Shown here: positions 7,165-7,732 of the stretch, one piece after another | How the letters are laid out: every line of letters starts with the position of its first letter | Position numbering within the stretch: position 1 is the stretch's first letter | From: Candidatus Babelota bacterium | GTDB taxonomy: Bacteria > Babelota > Babeliae > Babelales > Babelaceae | Length of the DNA stretch: 7,732 nt | Direction of reading: 5' to 3' | NCBI GenBank assembly: GCA_003174035.1 | Contig: PRDV01000052.1 | Location: 1-7,732, forward strand | The notes under the pieces: model-generated | Databases searched by the model: none | Seen by the model: only the letters and a program-made list of their open reading frames with translations | Told to the model about the DNA's origin: nothing | Translations under genes and position numbers: made by a program

Positions 7165-7379
7165 TTAATAGGGCCAGCTATGCAAAATGTCTAGTTCATT
7201 ATATATGCCTGGAGCATATGTATCATGGATGTTTCTTTTGAGAGCCGCAATATCAGGATCATTAAGACTGGGTCTGCCGAGTCAACCGTTACTCATGGTA
7301 TTTCACCGTTTTTATGATCAGGCAACAAGACCAAGTATTATGCATAATCTGAGGCCAGCCACAAGCGATAATCGGGGTC
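7165..7379 (-). pseudogene. Decayed minus-strand coding scraps, gene unknown
   Basis: Short protein-like readings occur in alternating minus-strand frames. RDPDYRLWLASDYA (7382-7341) ends at a stop, and LLPDHKNGEIP follows in the same frame. RPSLNDPDIAALKRNIHD and TYAPGIYNELDILHSWP then occur in another frame (7281-7165, stop TAA). After skipping one base, IKEEDHYFLSHRLNWKKL runs into the 5' end of the ATPase remnant. The composition looks like former coding sequence rather than antisense noise, but I do not recognise the family. Two stops and at least two frame changes argue that nothing functional is made. This is a weak call based on appearance only. Confidence 0.25.
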
Positions 7380-7588
7380 ACGAAAATTCGTTTTTTGCTA
7401 AGTTGGTACGCAACAGTCCAGAGTTTTTGAAGACATTTGCACAAGATGATTTGCGAGAGAGTGATTTAAAAAGAGTTGGAAAGTACATTGCGTGGATTAT
7501 CAAAATGCTCGATGAATGGGAAGTGTTTGCTGAAGCTGCATTCAAAAAAAGATATAATGCTCCCATAAAATCGTACAAGTATACTTGA
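7187..7588 (+). CDS. Hypothetical protein; only the C-terminal half looks coding
   Basis: An open frame of 133 codons, family not recognised. The first half (residues 1-64, including MFLLRAAISGSLRLGLPSQP) looks like antisense noise opposite the minus-strand scraps. The second half (residues ~66-133) looks like real protein: FFAKLVRNSPEFLKTFAQDD, then LRESDLKRVGKYIAWIIKML, then DEWEVFAEAAFKKRYNAP. It is helical, amphipathic and rich in charged residues and Trp. It may be the C-terminal remnant of a larger gene whose 5' part was replaced. Internal Met codons near 7313 and 7340 are alternative starts, and no convincing ribosome binding site precedes the ATG at 7187. The overlapping minus-strand frame at 7466-7726 is Ser/Phe/Leu-rich and looks like a shadow. 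Existence as a functional gene is doubtful. Confidence 0.3.
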   Translation: MSSSLYMPGAYVSWMFLLRAAISGSLRLGLPSQPLLMVFHRFYDQATRPSIMHNLRPATSDNRGHENSFFAKLVRNSPEFLKTFAQDDLRESDLKRVGKYIAWIIKMLDEWEVFAEAAFKKRYNAPIKSYKYT

Positions 7589-7612
7589 GAGAAAAGTAAG
7601 ATTAATATGGAT

Positions 7613-7656
7613 GTAGAGGAATGCCTCCGGCGGCTCTCCGAGGGGCTTCATTCTAC
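7613..7656. repeat. GC-rich imperfect inverted repeat beside the insertion sequence
   Basis: GAATG 7619-7623 pairs with CATTC 7649-7653. CCTC 7624-7627 pairs with GAGG 7640-7643 inside it, and GTA 7613-7615 with TAC 7654-7656 outside. A competing pairing is GTAGA 7613-7617 with TCTAC 7652-7656. The core (GCCTCCGGCGG, CTCTCCGAGGGG) is much richer in GC than the surroundings. No T-run follows, so a terminator is unlikely. It may be a small dispersed palindromic element or flank of the insertion sequence. Confidence 0.45.
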
Positions 7657-7699
7657 TCATGGATGGCTTGTTTTGAAACTTAAGATTGAGGATAAAACG

Positions 7700-7732
7700 A
7701 TGGCAAAGGGAATACAGAAAAGGCATAGCTCA
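7700..7732 (+). CDS. Start of an IS3-like transposase OrfA, cut by the right edge
   Basis: Only 11 codons are present, reading MAKGIQKRHSS. Basic openings of this kind (MAK..KR.S followed by EFK) begin the HTH OrfA subunit of many IS3-family elements, which binds the terminal repeats; OrfB supplies the DDE catalytic domain. GAGGAT at 7688-7693 gives a strong ribosome binding site about seven bases before the ATG, supporting a real gene start. The element's left end should lie between about 7610 and 7690; TGGATGGCTTG beginning at 7660 has the TG start expected of an IS3 end but cannot be confirmed without the right end. The neighbouring decayed genes fit an insertion-prone site. Confidence 0.55.
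   Translation, partial: MAKGIQKRHSS

Noticed and set aside
7466..7726. Minus-strand open frame of 86 codons containing MKPLGEPPEAF
   Set aside because: It runs through the inverted repeat and antisense to the transposase start with its good ribosome binding site, and it is rich in Phe/Ser/Leu. The MKPLGEPPEAF part is just translation of the GC-rich repeat.

Overview
The window looks like chromosome of an AT-leaning, Gram-negative, host-associated bacterium. Exported proteins built from eukaryotic-like parts (ankyrin repeats, a WD40-like propeller with a SOCS-box-like N-terminus) sit among ordinary housekeeping and envelope genes. This style fits Candidatus Dependentiae (TM6/Babeliae) or another endosymbiont of protists. 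That placement is inference from protein style; no marker gene in the window proves it.

Layout. (1) 1-2590, minus strand: an apparent operon read from right to left. It holds an exported 563-residue propeller-like protein, then yraN (UPF0102, nuclease fold) joined by an ATGA stop/start overlap, then cdsA (phosphatidate cytidylyltransferase), which runs off the left edge. (2) 2591-2785: a short divergent promoter region. (3) 2786-3952, plus strand: an exported ankyrin-repeat protein. (4) 3953-4125: a convergent gap containing a perfect 24-bp palindrome. (5) 4126-5710, minus strand: a BamD-like periplasmic TPR protein overlapping by 17 nt a membrane-anchored hemerythrin-domain protein. (6) 5786 to about 7164, minus strand: an AAA ATPase/PD-(D/E)XK protein broken by a one-base frameshift and missing its Walker A region. 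(7) 7165-7732: a decayed stretch with coding-like scraps on both strands, a GC-rich imperfect inverted repeat, and the first 11 codons of an IS3-like OrfA transposase at the right edge.

How the parts relate. The two divergent exported proteins at 899-3952 are the candidate host-interaction module. Their signal peptides send them through Sec, and their folds are protein-binding scaffolds. The most interesting signal is an exact match to the Elongin-BC-binding BC-box pattern, followed by a Cullin-box-like segment, at the N-terminus of the propeller protein; this would make it a possible mimic of host ubiquitin-ligase adaptors. The BamD-like/hemerythrin pair is an envelope unit. The right end shows gene decay next to a mobile element. 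I saw no tRNA, rRNA or CRISPR array.
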